Assembly (NCBI RefSeq): GCF_013694245.2
Contig: NZ_CP059322.2
Span: 6,331,001-6,395,000 of the forward strand
DNA from: Micromonospora ferruginea
Lineage (GTDB): Bacteria > Actinomycetota > Actinomycetes > Mycobacteriales > Micromonosporaceae
Reading direction: 5' to 3'
Length of the DNA: 64,000 nucleotides
Translations under genes and position numbers: made by a program
In this document: positions 8,301-16,264 of the stretch, piece after piece
How the letters are laid out: every line of letters begins with the position of its first letter
How positions within the stretch are numbered: position 1 is the first letter of the stretch
The notes under the pieces: generated by a model
Told to the model about the DNA's origin: nothing
The model's database searches: none
The model's input: only the letters and a program-made list of their open reading frames with translations

Positions 8301-9284
8301 ATGAGTGACCCGAGTACCGCGTCGATCGTGTCGACGCCGCCCGCGACCATGCCCACCGAGGCCGGGTCCGGCGCGCCCACCAACGCCGGCCTGCCGGAGA
8401 GCGCCAAGCAGCAGAAGCCCCGTGGCCTGCTCGGCGACGCCTGGATCGACCTGCGGCGCAAGCCGCTGTTCTGGATCTCGGCGGCGTTCATCGTGCTCTT
8501 CCTGGTGATGGCCGCGTTCCCGTCGCTGTTCACCTCCGGCGACGCGGTGAACGGCGCGCTGGAGCGCAGCCGGGTCGAACCGTCCTCGTCGGCCTGGTTC
8601 GGCTACGACGTGCAGGGCCGCGACGTCTACTCGCGGGTCATCTACGGCGCCCGCGCGTCGATCGTGGTGGCCGTGGTCTCCACGGTCCTCACGCTGCTGT
8701 TCGGTGGCGCGATGGGCATCATCGCCGGCTACCGCGGCGGCTGGGTCGACGCGGTGCTCTCCCGCGTCGCGGACATCTTCTTCGGCCTGCCGTTCGTGCT
8801 CGGCTCGATCGTCATCCTGACCACGTTCAACGGCTCCGGCACCGACAACGGCGAGTGGACGATCATGGGGCTGGTCATCCTGTCCCTGAGCGTGCTGAGC
8901 TGGCCGGTCGTGATGCGGCTGATGCGCTCCTCGGTGCTCGCCACCAAGGAGGCCGACTACATCGTCGCGGCCCGCGCCCTGGGCGCCGGCACCGGCCGGA
9001 TCATCCTGAAGCACCTGCTGCCCAACTGCCTGGCGCCGCTGCTGGTCTACGGCACGATCATGGTCGGCTCGTTCATCGGGGCCGAGGCCACCCTGTCGTT
9101 CCTGGGCATCGGCCTGAAGAGCCCGGTGGTCTCCTGGGGCATCATGATCAGCGAAGCCCAGAACTACATCCGGGTCTCGCCGTTCCTGCTGTTCTTCCCC
9201 TCCGCGTTCCTCGTCACCGCCGTGCTGAGCTTCGTCATGCTCGGCGAGGCGGTCCGCGAGGCCCTCGACCCGAAGCTCCGATAG
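8301..9284 (+). CDS. Oligopeptide ABC transporter permease, DppC type
   Basis: This 327-residue second permease of the operon has a cytoplasmic N-terminal tail (about 50 residues, Thr/Pro/Ala-rich), then the OppC_N segment DAWIDLRRKPLFWISAAFIV. The ABC permease domain contains WFGYDVQGRDVYSRVIYGAR, the characteristic DppC signature. The EAA loop reads AARALGAGTGRIILKHLLPN, and the protein ends EALDPKLR. It heterodimerises with the DppB-type permease to form the channel. The ATG at 8301 follows GCGAGG. The gap to the next ATPase gene is only 10 nt. Confidence 0.93.
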   Translation: MSDPSTASIVSTPPATMPTEAGSGAPTNAGLPESAKQQKPRGLLGDAWIDLRRKPLFWISAAFIVLFLVMAAFPSLFTSGDAVNGALERSRVEPSSSAWFGYDVQGRDVYSRVIYGARASIVVAVVSTVLTLLFGGAMGIIAGYRGGWVDAVLSRVADIFFGLPFVLGSIVILTTFNGSGTDNGEWTIMGLVILSLSVLSWPVVMRLMRSSVLATKEADYIVAARALGAGTGRIILKHLLPNCLAPLLVYGTIMVGSFIGAEATLSFLGIGLKSPVVSWGIMISEAQNYIRVSPFLLFFPSAFLVTAVLSFVMLGEAVREALDPKLR

Positions 9285-9294
9285 GGGAACTGAG

Positions 9295-10338
9295 TTGTCC
9301 GACATTCTCGTGTCCGAGCAGTCCGCGGCGGGCGCCGACGGATCCGGCCGCCCCTCGGGCCGCCTGCTCGAGGTCGACGACCTGCGGGTGGAGTTCCGCA
9401 CCCGGGACGGCGTCGCCAAGGTCATCAACGGTGTGACGTACCACGTCGACGCGGGGGAGACCCTCGCCGTGCTCGGCGAGTCCGGCTCCGGCAAGAGCGT
9501 CACCGCGCAGACCGTCATGGGCATCCTGGACACCCCGCCCGGGTTCGTCACCGGCGGCCAGGTGCGCTTCCACGGCAAGGACATGCTCAAGATGTCCGCC
9601 GAGCAGCGGCGACGGATCCGTGGCGAGGGCATCGCCATGATCTTCCAGGACTCGCTCTCGGCCCTCAACCCGGTTTTCACCGTCGGCTTCCAGATCGCCG
9701 AGCAGTTCCGCATCCGGCGCGGCCTCAGCCGCTCGGACGCCAAGAAGCGCGCGATCGAGATGCTCGACCAGGTGAAGATCCCCAACGCCAAGGGTCGGTT
9801 CAGCAACTACCCGCACCAGTTCTCCGGCGGTATGCGGCAGCGCGCGATGATCGCCATGTCGCTGGCGCTGGACCCCGAGGTGCTGATCGCCGACGAGCCG
9901 ACCACCGCGCTGGACGTGACCGTGCAGGCCCAGATCATGGACCTGCTCGGCGAGCTCCAGCGGGAGCGGCAGATGGGCATGATCCTGATCACCCACGACC
10001 TCGGCGTGGTCGCCGACGTCGCGGACCGGATCGCGGTCATGTACGCCGGCCGGATCGTCGAGTACGCCGACGTCTACGACCTGTACGCCAAGCCGGCGCA
10101 CCCGTACACGCTCGGCCTGCTCAACTCGATCCCGCGGATGGACGAGAAGGGGCAGGAGCTCCGGACCATCAAGGGGCTCCCGCCGAACCTGATGAACATC
10201 CCGCCGGGCTGCGCCTTCAACCCGCGCTGCCCGATGGCGCAGCCGGTGTGCCGGGAGAAGGTCCCGCCGCTGCTGCAGTTGGGCAACGGCCGGGCCAGCG
10301 CCTGCCACTTCGCCGAGGAGCTCGTGAACCGTGACTGA
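9295..10338 (+). CDS. Oligopeptide ABC transporter ATPase, DppD type
   Basis: This 347-residue nucleotide-binding subunit uses the TTG at 9295 as start, with GGGGAACTGAG in front; an in-frame GTG at 9310 is an alternative. The ATPase motifs are intact: Walker A GESGSGKS, signature FSGGMRQR, Walker B VLIADEPTTALD and switch His in LITHDLG. The C-terminal oligo_HPY zone has CAFNPRCPMAQPVC, whose Cys residues fit the iron-sulfur site known in some DppD/OppD proteins. It powers import together with the DppF-type ATPase, whose gene overlaps this one by 8 nt. Confidence 0.93.
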   Translation: MSDILVSEQSAAGADGSGRPSGRLLEVDDLRVEFRTRDGVAKVINGVTYHVDAGETLAVLGESGSGKSVTAQTVMGILDTPPGFVTGGQVRFHGKDMLKMSAEQRRRIRGEGIAMIFQDSLSALNPVFTVGFQIAEQFRIRRGLSRSDAKKRAIEMLDQVKIPNAKGRFSNYPHQFSGGMRQRAMIAMSLALDPEVLIADEPTTALDVTVQAQIMDLLGELQRERQMGMILITHDLGVVADVADRIAVMYAGRIVEYADVYDLYAKPAHPYTLGLLNSIPRMDEKGQELRTIKGLPPNLMNIPPGCAFNPRCPMAQPVCREKVPPLLQLGNGRASACHFAEELVNRD

Positions 10339-11347
10339 GAACATCATCGAGGTTCGTGACCTGGTCAAGCACTACCCGGTGACCCAGGGCATCGTGTTCA
10401 AGAAGACCATCGGCCAGGTCAAGGCGGTCGACGGCGTCTCCTTCGACCTCAAGGCCGGCGAGACGCTGGGCGTGGTCGGCGAGTCCGGCTGCGGCAAGTC
10501 GACGCTCGCCCGGGTGCTGATGAACCTGGAGAAGCCGACCGCGGGTCAGGTGCTCTACAAGGGCCAGGACATCTCCAAGCTCTCCGGTGGCGCGCTGCGG
10601 CGGCTGCGCCGGCAGATCCAGCTTGTCATGCAGGACCCGTACACCTCGCTCAACCCGCGGATGACCGTCGGTGACCTGATCGGCGAGCCGTTCGAGATCC
10701 ACCCCGAGGTGGCGCCGCGCGGCAGCCGTCGGGGCAAGGTCAAGGAACTGCTCGACCTGGTCGGCCTCAACCCGGAGCACATCAACCGCTACCCGCACCA
10801 GTTCTCCGGCGGTCAGCGGCAGCGCATCGGCATCGCCCGGGCGTTGGCGCTGCGGCCCGAGGTGATCGTCTGCGACGAGCCGGTGTCGGCCCTGGACGTC
10901 TCCATCCAGGGCCAGGTGATGAACCTGCTGGAGAAGCTCCAGGCCGAGTTCGGCCTGTCGTACGTCTTCATCGCCCACGACCTGTCGGTCGTGCGCCACC
11001 TGTCCGACCGGGTCGCCGTGATGTACCTGGGCAAGATGGTGGAGATCGGCACCGAGGACGAGATCTACGAGCGGCCGACCCACCCGTACACCCAGGCGCT
11101 GCTGTCGGCGGTGCCGGTGCCGGACCCGACCGTGCGGGAGAGCAAGGCGATCATCCGGCTCCAGGGCGACGTCCCCTCGCCGATCAGCCCGCCCTCGGGC
11201 TGCCGGTTCCGCACCCGGTGCTGGAAGGCGCAGGACGTCTGCGCCCAGGAGGTCCCGCTGCTGGAGATCCGGCCGGGCTCGGACCACCCGAGCGCCTGCC
11301 ACTTCGCCGAGAAGCGGGAGATCGTCGTCACCCACGAGGTGGCCTGA
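10331..11347 (+). CDS. Oligopeptide ABC transporter ATPase, DppF type
   Basis: This 338-residue second ATPase of the importer starts at GTG 10331, inside the end of the preceding gene. Its motifs are Walker A GESGCGKST, Q-loop MQDPYTSLNPRMT, signature FSGGQRQRIGIARAL, Walker B VIVCDEPVSALD and H-loop IAHDLS. The C-terminal oligo_HPY domain contains CRFRTRCWKAQDVC. It closes the five-gene operon, which ends in a hairpin at 11358-11394. The protein is very like that encoded at 25582-26604, so the two importers are paralogues. Confidence 0.94.
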   Translation: MTENIIEVRDLVKHYPVTQGIVFKKTIGQVKAVDGVSFDLKAGETLGVVGESGCGKSTLARVLMNLEKPTAGQVLYKGQDISKLSGGALRRLRRQIQLVMQDPYTSLNPRMTVGDLIGEPFEIHPEVAPRGSRRGKVKELLDLVGLNPEHINRYPHQFSGGQRQRIGIARALALRPEVIVCDEPVSALDVSIQGQVMNLLEKLQAEFGLSYVFIAHDLSVVRHLSDRVAVMYLGKMVEIGTEDEIYERPTHPYTQALLSAVPVPDPTVRESKAIIRLQGDVPSPISPPSGCRFRTRCWKAQDVCAQEVPLLEIRPGSDHPSACHFAEKREIVVTHEVA

Positions 11348-11357
11348 TCCACCTCGG

Positions 11358-11394
11358 ACCGCCTGCCGGTGTCACCTCGACGCCGGCAGGCGGT
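11358..11394. terminator. Bidirectional terminator, dppF / chorismate mutase
   Basis: A 12-bp perfect stem (ACCGCCTGCCGG at 11358-11369 with its complement at 11383-11394) sits between two convergent genes, so it can end both transcripts. There is no long U-tract, as is usual in actinobacteria. Confidence 0.75.
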
Positions 11395-11424
11395 TCGTCG
11401 TTTCCGGCGCCCGCGCCGGTCCGG

Positions 11425-11778
11425 TCACAGCGGGCCGCGGCCGGCGCGCAGCAGCAGCAGCGCGAGCTGGGTGCCGTCGGCGCCCAGCTCGGCCCGGAAC
11501 CGCTCCAGGATCTCCCGCTCCCGGGAGAGCACCAGCCGGGTCCCGCCGGAGGCCATCCGGGTCGCACCGACCTCCTGGGAGAGCGCGGCGCGTTCCTGCC
11601 AGAGCGTGACGAGCGTGCGGTCGATCTCGTCGATGCGTCGCCGGATCTCCCCGATCCGCTCGGCCGCCGCCGAGTCGTCGGTGCCGGTACGCGACGCCGC
11701 GGCGCCGGTCGGGTCGCTGCCGGTCGGCCGGTCGTGCCGCGCCAGGCTGCCGCTGGACTCCACCACGTCAGTCATCAT
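11425..11778 (-). CDS. Chorismate mutase, AroQ type
   Basis: This 117-residue enzyme converts chorismate to prephenate, the first committed step to Phe and Tyr. The helical AroQ fold is indicated by IGEIRRRIDEIDRTLVTLWQ, then RAALSQEVG, and SREREILERFRAELG near the C-terminus. These supply the Arg and Glu positions typical of the active site. The N-terminal 35 residues are low-complexity. Two ATGs are in tandem (11778, 11775); GAGAGGG 6 nt upstream favours the first. It is a single-domain protein without prephenate dehydratase. A Phe/Tyr-rich leader peptide (11874-11936) and a terminator (11826-11858) lie between its promoter and its start. This indicates attenuation by aromatic amino acid supply. 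Confidence 0.88.
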   Translation of the reverse strand: MMTDVVESSGSLARHDRPTGSDPTGAAASRTGTDDSAAAERIGEIRRRIDEIDRTLVTLWQERAALSQEVGATRMASGGTRLVLSREREILERFRAELGADGTQLALLLLRAGRGPL

Positions 11779-11825
11779 CGTCGTCCCTCTCAGGGCTCGG
11801 GCCCGGTACCCGGATCCCGGGACGG

Positions 11826-11858
11826 AAAAGCCCCGGGCTCTGGGAGCCCGGGGCTTTT
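11826..11858 (-). terminator. Attenuator terminator upstream of chorismate mutase
   Basis: Arms at 11826-11840 and 11844-11858 form a perfect 15-bp stem with a 3-nt loop. In the chorismate mutase transcript it reads AAAAGCCCCGGGCUC-CCA-GAGCCCGGGGCUUUU, with four terminal U. It lies after the leader peptide stop (11874) and 48 nt before the chorismate mutase start. Because it is upstream of both divergent genes it cannot be the end of any gene; regulatory termination is the natural reading. Confidence 0.75.
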
Positions 11859-11909
11859 TCGTAGGTCTGACGATCAGGCGCGACCCACGGCTGCCGGACT
11901 CCCGGAGCC
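11836..11909 (-). promoter_or_regulatory. Candidate antiterminator pairing of the chorismate mutase leader
   Basis: RNA segment GGCUCCGGGAG (11909 to 11899), immediately after the Phe-Phe-Tyr-Tyr codons, can pair with CUCCCAGAGCC (11846 to 11836), the loop and inner arms of the terminator. Ten of 11 positions match. A competing hairpin, ACGGCUCCGG-GAGU-CCGGCAGCCGU (11911 to about 11887), would sequester the same segment. Mutually exclusive folds of this kind define an attenuator. Which fold forms at which ribosome position is inferred. Confidence 0.55.
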
Positions 11910-11936
11910 GTAGTAAAAGAAGCGCTGATCGGACAC
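11874..11936 (-). CDS. Phe/Tyr-rich leader peptide (attenuator)
   Basis: A 20-codon reading frame runs from GTG 11936 to TGA 11874. Codons 6-9 are Phe-Phe-Tyr-Tyr within RFFYYG, and the rest is Gly/Ser/Ala. The start has no ribosome-binding site. Instead a -10 box CATACT (11949-11944) lies 7 nt upstream, so the GTG would be at or near the mRNA 5' end and read as a leaderless message. The stop codon is 15 nt from the terminator stem. Four consecutive codons for the two amino acids made by the downstream enzyme's pathway are very unlikely by chance in this Ala/Arg/Gly-rich genome. Confidence 0.75.
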   Translation of the reverse strand: MSDQRFFYYGSGSPAAVGRA

Positions 11937-11943
11937 GTCGTCG

Positions 11944-11973
11944 AGTATGCCGACCGGCGGGGCGGACGCGCAA
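11944..11973 (-). promoter_or_regulatory. Promoter of the leader peptide-chorismate mutase unit
   Basis: A -35 TTGCGC (11973-11968) and -10 CATACT (11949-11944) are separated by 18 nt. The predicted start of transcription is at or within a base or two of the leader GTG at 11936. Confidence 0.6.
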
Positions 11974-12050
11974 GGAAACCGGCCAACAGGTGAGACGCGA
12001 CGCCGTGCGCGAACCGGCGGCGCGGGCGGGGAAGTGTCCGGGCGGCGGCA

Positions 12051-12056
12051 TAGACT
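12051..12056 (+). promoter_or_regulatory. -10 box of uvrD
   Basis: TAGACT lies 9 nt before the ATG at 12066 and no ribosome-binding site is present. This implies a leaderless or nearly leaderless uvrD mRNA. Confidence 0.45.
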
Positions 12057-12065
12057 CGGACTGCG

Positions 12066-14456
12066 ATGCATCCTCTCTTCGACATTCCCGCGTCCCCGCC
12101 CGCGCCGGAGTCCCGGCCGACCCCGCCGCGCCGTTCCGGGGGCGCGCGGTCGGATCCGCAGGCCCTCCTCGACGGCCTGAACGGCCCCCAGCGGGACGCG
12201 GTGACCCACGCCGGCTCGCCGCTGCTGATCGTGGCCGGCGCCGGCTCGGGCAAGACCCGGGTGCTGACCAACCGGATCGCCTACCTGCTCGGCGCCCGGG
12301 ACGTGCACCCCGGCGAGATCATCGCGATCACCTTCACCAACAAGGCCGCCGGCGAGATGAAGGAACGGGTGGCCGCGCTGGTCGGCCCGCGCGCCCGGAT
12401 GATGTGGGTGTCGACGTTCCACTCGGCCTGCGTCCGCATCCTGCGCGCCGAGCACGAGCACGCCGGCCTCAAGTCGACGTTCTCGATCTACGACGCCGAC
12501 GACTCCCGGCGGCTGATGCAACTCGTCGCCCGCGAGCTGGACCTGGACCCGAAGCGCTACCCGGCCCGGGGCCTCGCCGCCCAGGTCTCCAACCTGAAGA
12601 ACGAGCTGGTCGACCCGGAGGAGTTCGCCGGCCGGGCCAAGGGGCCCAACGAGCGGGCCCTGGCCGAGGCGTACGCGCTCTACCAGCGGCGGCTGCGCGA
12701 GGCGCACGCGCTGGACTTCGACGATCTGATCATGACCACGGTGCACCTGCTCCAGTCGCACCCGCACGTGGCGGAGAGCTACCGGCGTCGGTTCCGGCAC
12801 GTGCTGGTGGACGAATACCAGGACACCAACCACGCCCAGTACGTGCTGATCAAGGAGCTGGTCTCCGGCACCGAGGGCATCCCGCCGGCCGAGCTGTGCG
12901 TGGTGGGTGACGCCGACCAGTCCATCTACGCCTTCCGCGGCGCGACCATCCGCAACATCCTGGAGTTCGAGCGGGACTTCACCGACGCCCGGACCATCCT
13001 GCTGGAGCAGAACTACCGCTCGACCCAGACCATCCTCAACGCGGCCAACGCGGTCATCGACCGGAACACCTCGCGCAAGCCCAAGCGGCTGTGGAGCGAC
13101 GCCGGGGCCGGTGAGCAGATCGTCGGGTACGTGGCCGACACCGAGCACGCCGAGGCGGACTGGGTGGCCCGGGAGATCGACCGGCTGGTCGACGCCGGCG
13201 AGACCCGTCCGGGCGACGTGGCCGTCTTCTACCGCACGAACGCCATGTCCCGGGTGTTCGAGGAGGTGTTCATCCGGGTCGGCCTGCCCTACAAGGTGGT
13301 CGGCGGGGTGCGCTTCTACGAGCGCAAGGAGGTCCGCGACGCGCTGGCCTACCTGCGTGCCGTGGTGAACGACGACGACACGGTCAGCCTGCGCCGGGTC
13401 CTCAACACCCCGCGCCGGGGCATCGGCGAGCGGGCCGAGGCCTGCGTCGAGGCGTTGTCCGCGCGCGACCGCGTCTCCTTCGGCGCCGCGCTGCGGCGGG
13501 CCCGGGAGGCGCCGGGCATCTCCACCCGGGCGGCCAACGGCATCGCCGAGTTCGTCGCGCTGCTCGACTCGGCGCGTGAGCTGGCCGCCACCGGGACCCC
13601 GGAGGAGGTCCTGGAGGCGGTGCTGACCCGCTCGGGCTACCTGGCCGAGCTGGAGGAGAGCCTCGACCCGCAGGACGCCGGCCGGGTGGACAACCTCCAG
13701 GAGCTGGTGAGCGTCGCCCGGGAGTACACCGAGCGGATCGAGGCGCTGGGCGCCGACGACGAGCGGGCCACCCTGGCCGGGTTCCTGGAGCAGGTGGCGC
13801 TGGTCGCCGACGCCGACCAGATCCCCAGTGACGACCCGGACCACCAGGGCGTGGTCACCCTGATGACGCTGCACACCGCCAAGGGGCTGGAGTTCCCGGT
13901 GGTCTTCCTGAGCGGCCTGGAGGACGGCGTCTTCCCGCACCTGCGGTCGCTCGGCGACACCCGCGAGCTGGAGGAGGAGCGGCGCCTGGCGTACGTGGGC
14001 ATCACCCGCGCCCGGCAGCGGCTCTACCTGTCCCGGGCGGTCACCCGGTCGGCCTGGGGCGCGCCGGCCTACAACCCGCCGTCGCGGTTCCTGGAGGAGC
14101 TGCCGCCGGAGCTGGTGCGGTGGGAGCGCACCGAGGGGTCGTACACCTCGTGGGGCGGTGGTGGGGGCGGCGTCGGCGGCCGGGCGGACCGGATGTCGGG
14201 CGGCTTCACCGGCGGCACACCCAGGGCGACCCAGCTCGCCAAGCGGCTCGGGGTGGACGCCAGCCGGTTGGCCACCGCGAGCGAGCTGAAGCAGGCGCCC
14301 AAGGTCTCGGCGGGCGACCGGGTCAACCACCAGCGCTACGGCCTGGGCCGGGTGCTGGCGGTGGAGGGCGCCGGGCCGGGCGCCCGGGTCCAGATCGACT
14401 TCGGTGACCAGACCATGTGGCTGGTGCTGCGGCACGCCCCGATCGACAAGCTCTGA
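12066..14456 (+). CDS. pcrA: ATP-dependent DNA helicase UvrD/PcrA
   Basis: This 796-residue superfamily 1A 3'-5' helicase acts in nucleotide excision and mismatch-related repair and in clearing stalled RNA polymerase. Visible motifs in order are NGPQRDAV (Q motif), AGAGSGKT (Walker A, residues 57-64), TFTNKAAGEMKERV (Ia), VLVDEYQDTN (II), VVGDADQSIYAFRGA (III), LEQNYRST (IV), VTLMTLHTAKGLEFPVVFL (V) and AYVGITRARQRLYLS (VI). The last 50 residues (VSAGDRVNHQRYGLGRVLAV onward) match the PcrA C-terminal Tudor-like domain that contacts RNA polymerase. The length is typical for actinobacterial UvrD1. It is divergent from the chorismate mutase leader. Confidence 0.96.
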   Translation: MHPLFDIPASPPAPESRPTPPRRSGGARSDPQALLDGLNGPQRDAVTHAGSPLLIVAGAGSGKTRVLTNRIAYLLGARDVHPGEIIAITFTNKAAGEMKERVAALVGPRARMMWVSTFHSACVRILRAEHEHAGLKSTFSIYDADDSRRLMQLVARELDLDPKRYPARGLAAQVSNLKNELVDPEEFAGRAKGPNERALAEAYALYQRRLREAHALDFDDLIMTTVHLLQSHPHVAESYRRRFRHVLVDEYQDTNHAQYVLIKELVSGTEGIPPAELCVVGDADQSIYAFRGATIRNILEFERDFTDARTILLEQNYRSTQTILNAANAVIDRNTSRKPKRLWSDAGAGEQIVGYVADTEHAEADWVAREIDRLVDAGETRPGDVAVFYRTNAMSRVFEEVFIRVGLPYKVVGGVRFYERKEVRDALAYLRAVVNDDDTVSLRRVLNTPRRGIGERAEACVEALSARDRVSFGAALRRAREAPGISTRAANGIAEFVALLDSARELAATGTPEEVLEAVLTRSGYLAELEESLDPQDAGRVDNLQELVSVAREYTERIEALGADDERATLAGFLEQVALVADADQIPSDDPDHQGVVTLMTLHTAKGLEFPVVFLSGLEDGVFPHLRSLGDTRELEEERRLAYVGITRARQRLYLSRAVTRSAWGAPAYNPPSRFLEELPPELVRWERTEGSYTSWGGGGGGVGGRADRMSGGFTGGTPRATQLAKRLGVDASRLATASELKQAPKVSAGDRVNHQRYGLGRVLAVEGAGPGARVQIDFGDQTMWLVLRHAPIDKL

Positions 14457-14460
14457 CCGA

Positions 14461-14507
14461 CGGGGAGGGGCCCGGTCCGGCGTGCCGCCGGGCCGGGCCC
14501 CTCCCCG
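14461..14507. terminator. Bidirectional terminator, uvrD / M23 peptidase
   Basis: A 21-bp stem (14461-14481 with 14487-14507, one G-U pair, 5-nt loop) sits between convergent genes. It is one of the strongest hairpins in the window. Confidence 0.85.
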
Positions 14508-14518
14508 TGCCGGGGCCG

Positions 14519-15286
14519 TCAGCAGGCCACGTCGATGCCCCGGGCGCGCAGGAACGGCGCCGGGTCGATCTGGTTCCACATGGCGCCCTTGTGCACCTCG
14601 AAGTGCAGGTGCGGGCCGGTGGCGTCGCCGGTGGCGCCCTCGTAGCCGATGACCTGGCCGGCCTTCACCCGGTCGCCGACGTCGACGAGGAGCCGGCTCT
14701 GGTGGGCGTAGTGGGTCAGGTAGCCGTTGTGGTGGTCGACGAAGACGGAGTTGCCGTAGCCGTCGCCCACGTCGCCGGCCTTGACCACGGTGCCGGAGGC
14801 GGCGGCCCGGATCGGGGTTCCGGCGGGCATGGCGAAGTCGATGCCGGCGTGCAGGGTGCCCCACCGCTGCCCGTAGCAGGAGGTGATGTCGGCGCCCTTC
14901 ATCGGGATGACCCAGCTCGGCTTCGGCGCGACCTTCTTCTTCGGCTTCGGCTTCGGCTTCGCCGTCTTCCGCGGCTTCGGGCTGGTGGCGCTGGGGCTCG
15001 GCGTCGGGCTGGCCGGGGTGGCGGACGGGGTGACCGGGCTGACCGACTCGCGGGCCGACCGGTCGGCCCGGGCGGCGGCGTCGGCGCGCGCCCGCGCGTC
15101 GAAGTCCACCGCGGCCGGGGTGGGGGCCGGGTCGTCGCCGGTGGCGACCACGACACCGCCGAGGCCGAGACCGAGCAGGGCGACCGCGCCGGTGACCAGG
15201 TACGCGGTACGCCGGCCGGTGCGGCGGTGCCGGGCGGGGGCGTGGTCCGGGGTGTTGCCGTTCGGGATGGGACTGCTGTGCTGCAC
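14519..15286 (-). CDS. M23 family (LytM) metallopeptidase, membrane-anchored
   Basis: This 255-residue peptidoglycan endopeptidase starts at GTG 15286, preceded by AAGG; GTG 15298 is an alternative. A basic N-terminus leads to one membrane helix (about residues 28-50, AYLVTGAVALLGLGLGGVVV). An Ala/Arg-rich helix, a Pro/Ser/Thr linker and a Lys-Pro stretch (KPKPKPKKK), suited to spanning or binding the wall, follow. The M23 domain fills the C-terminal half with intact zinc ligands: HAGIDFAMPAG (HxxxD) and HLHFEVH (HxH). Together with the next gene it forms a tandem pair. It probably cleaves stem-peptide cross-links during growth or division. Confidence 0.88.
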   Translation of the reverse strand: MQHSSPIPNGNTPDHAPARHRRTGRRTAYLVTGAVALLGLGLGGVVVATGDDPAPTPAAVDFDARARADAAARADRSARESVSPVTPSATPASPTPSPSATSPKPRKTAKPKPKPKKKVAPKPSWVIPMKGADITSCYGQRWGTLHAGIDFAMPAGTPIRAAASGTVVKAGDVGDGYGNSVFVDHHNGYLTHYAHQSRLLVDVGDRVKAGQVIGYEGATGDATGPHLHFEVHKGAMWNQIDPAPFLRARGIDVAC

Positions 15287-15500
15287 GAGAACCTTCACCG
15301 GTCGAGGGGCACACGGACCTGGAAATACTGGTGTCGGTCCCGGCTTCGGCGGGTGGCGGGTTCGCGGCCCGGGCGCGGGCCTCGCCGGCGAGTGTCCGGC
15401 TTCGCGTCGGGTGGGCGGTTCCCGACAAGAGTCGATCACGAGGTGGTGTGCGGCCGCTCACATCCGTCGGTGTGACGCGCCAGACTTGCCCGGACGCGAA

Positions 15501-15528
15501 ACCGCCCGGATCGCGGGATCCGGGCGGT
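15501..15528 (-). terminator. Terminator of the second M23 gene
   Basis: ACCGCCCGGATC at 15501-15512 pairs perfectly with 15517-15528 around a 4-nt loop. It lies just downstream of the stop codon of the M23 gene at 15548-16264 and separates it from the first M23 gene. Confidence 0.7.
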
Positions 15529-15547
15529 CATCGGGCGGTGCGCAGCG

Positions 15548-16264
15548 TCAGGAGGCGGCTACATCGCTGTAAAGTGCCTCGGTTTCGAGCTTGATGTCCA
15601 CTCCGCGGTCCTGGAGCCACGGCACCGGGTCCAGCGGCTGGCCGTTGACATGGACCTCGAGGTGCAGGTGGGAGCCGTAGGAGTGGCCGGTGTTGCCGAC
15701 CAGGCCGAGCTGGTCGCCGGCCTTCACCTCCTGGCCCTCCTTGACCGTCACCGCGGAGGAGTGGCCGTAGATGGCCTCGCTGCCGTCGGCGTGCTTGACG
15801 ATCACCGCGTAGCCGTAGCCGCCGAACCAGCCGGCCTTGGTGACCGTGCCGGAGTGGATGGCCTGGTAGGGCGTGCCCTCCGGGGCGACCAGGTCGACGC
15901 CGGTGTGCAACTTGCCGAAGCGCACGCCGTAGGGCGACTTGAAGTCGTAGCCGTGCAGGGGGAGGAGCCAGGGGTCCTGCTGGGTGGCGGCGGTCTCGTC
16001 GCCGGACCGCTCGTCACGGGTGGCGCGGTCGCCGGTGCTCGCCCGGTCGGCGGCGTCCTGGCTGGCGACCGAGGCCTGCCGGAGCTCGTCGAGGACCGAG
16101 GGGCTGACGCTCTTGGCGTCGGGGAGGGCGTTCGCGCCGAGGGCGACGATGCCGGCGCCGACGAAGGCGGTGGTGACGACCGCCGCGTAGCGGCTCCGCG
16201 GGGGGGTGGGTACGCGGCGACGGCCGCGATATCTATCGGGCTCAGACGACAGGCGCTGGCGCAC
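15548..16264 (-). CDS. M23 family (LytM) metallopeptidase
   Basis: This 238-residue second peptidoglycan endopeptidase starts at GTG 16264, supported by GGAGG 6 nt upstream. A basic stretch precedes one membrane helix or uncleaved signal (about residues 25-48, AAVVTTAFVGAGIVALGANA). A charged linker and the M23 domain with intact zinc ligands HTGVDLVAPEG and HLHLEVH follow. It has the GYGYAVIVKHADG and GYGSH-like features of LytM enzymes. It is related to the downstream M23 protein but has a shorter linker. A promoter lies at 16378-16406, giving a 5' UTR of about 105 nt. Confidence 0.88.
   Translation of the reverse strand: MRQRLSSEPDRYRGRRRVPTPPRSRYAAVVTTAFVGAGIVALGANALPDAKSVSPSVLDELRQASVASQDAADRASTGDRATRDERSGDETAATQQDPWLLPLHGYDFKSPYGVRFGKLHTGVDLVAPEGTPYQAIHSGTVTKAGWFGGYGYAVIVKHADGSEAIYGHSSAVTVKEGQEVKAGDQLGLVGNTGHSYGSHLHLEVHVNGQPLDPVPWLQDRGVDIKLETEALYSDVAAS

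Noticed and set aside
11874..15461. A 1195-codon minus-strand open frame
   Set aside because: It is the antisense shadow of uvrD. Only its last 20 codons (the Phe/Tyr leader peptide) have a promoter and sensible content.
15287..15547. Possible cyclic-di-AMP (ydaO) riboswitch before the M23 genes
   Set aside because: The region has repeated GAACC...CACCC...GAAGCCGG words, but I could not match the conserved core in order, so I do not call it.
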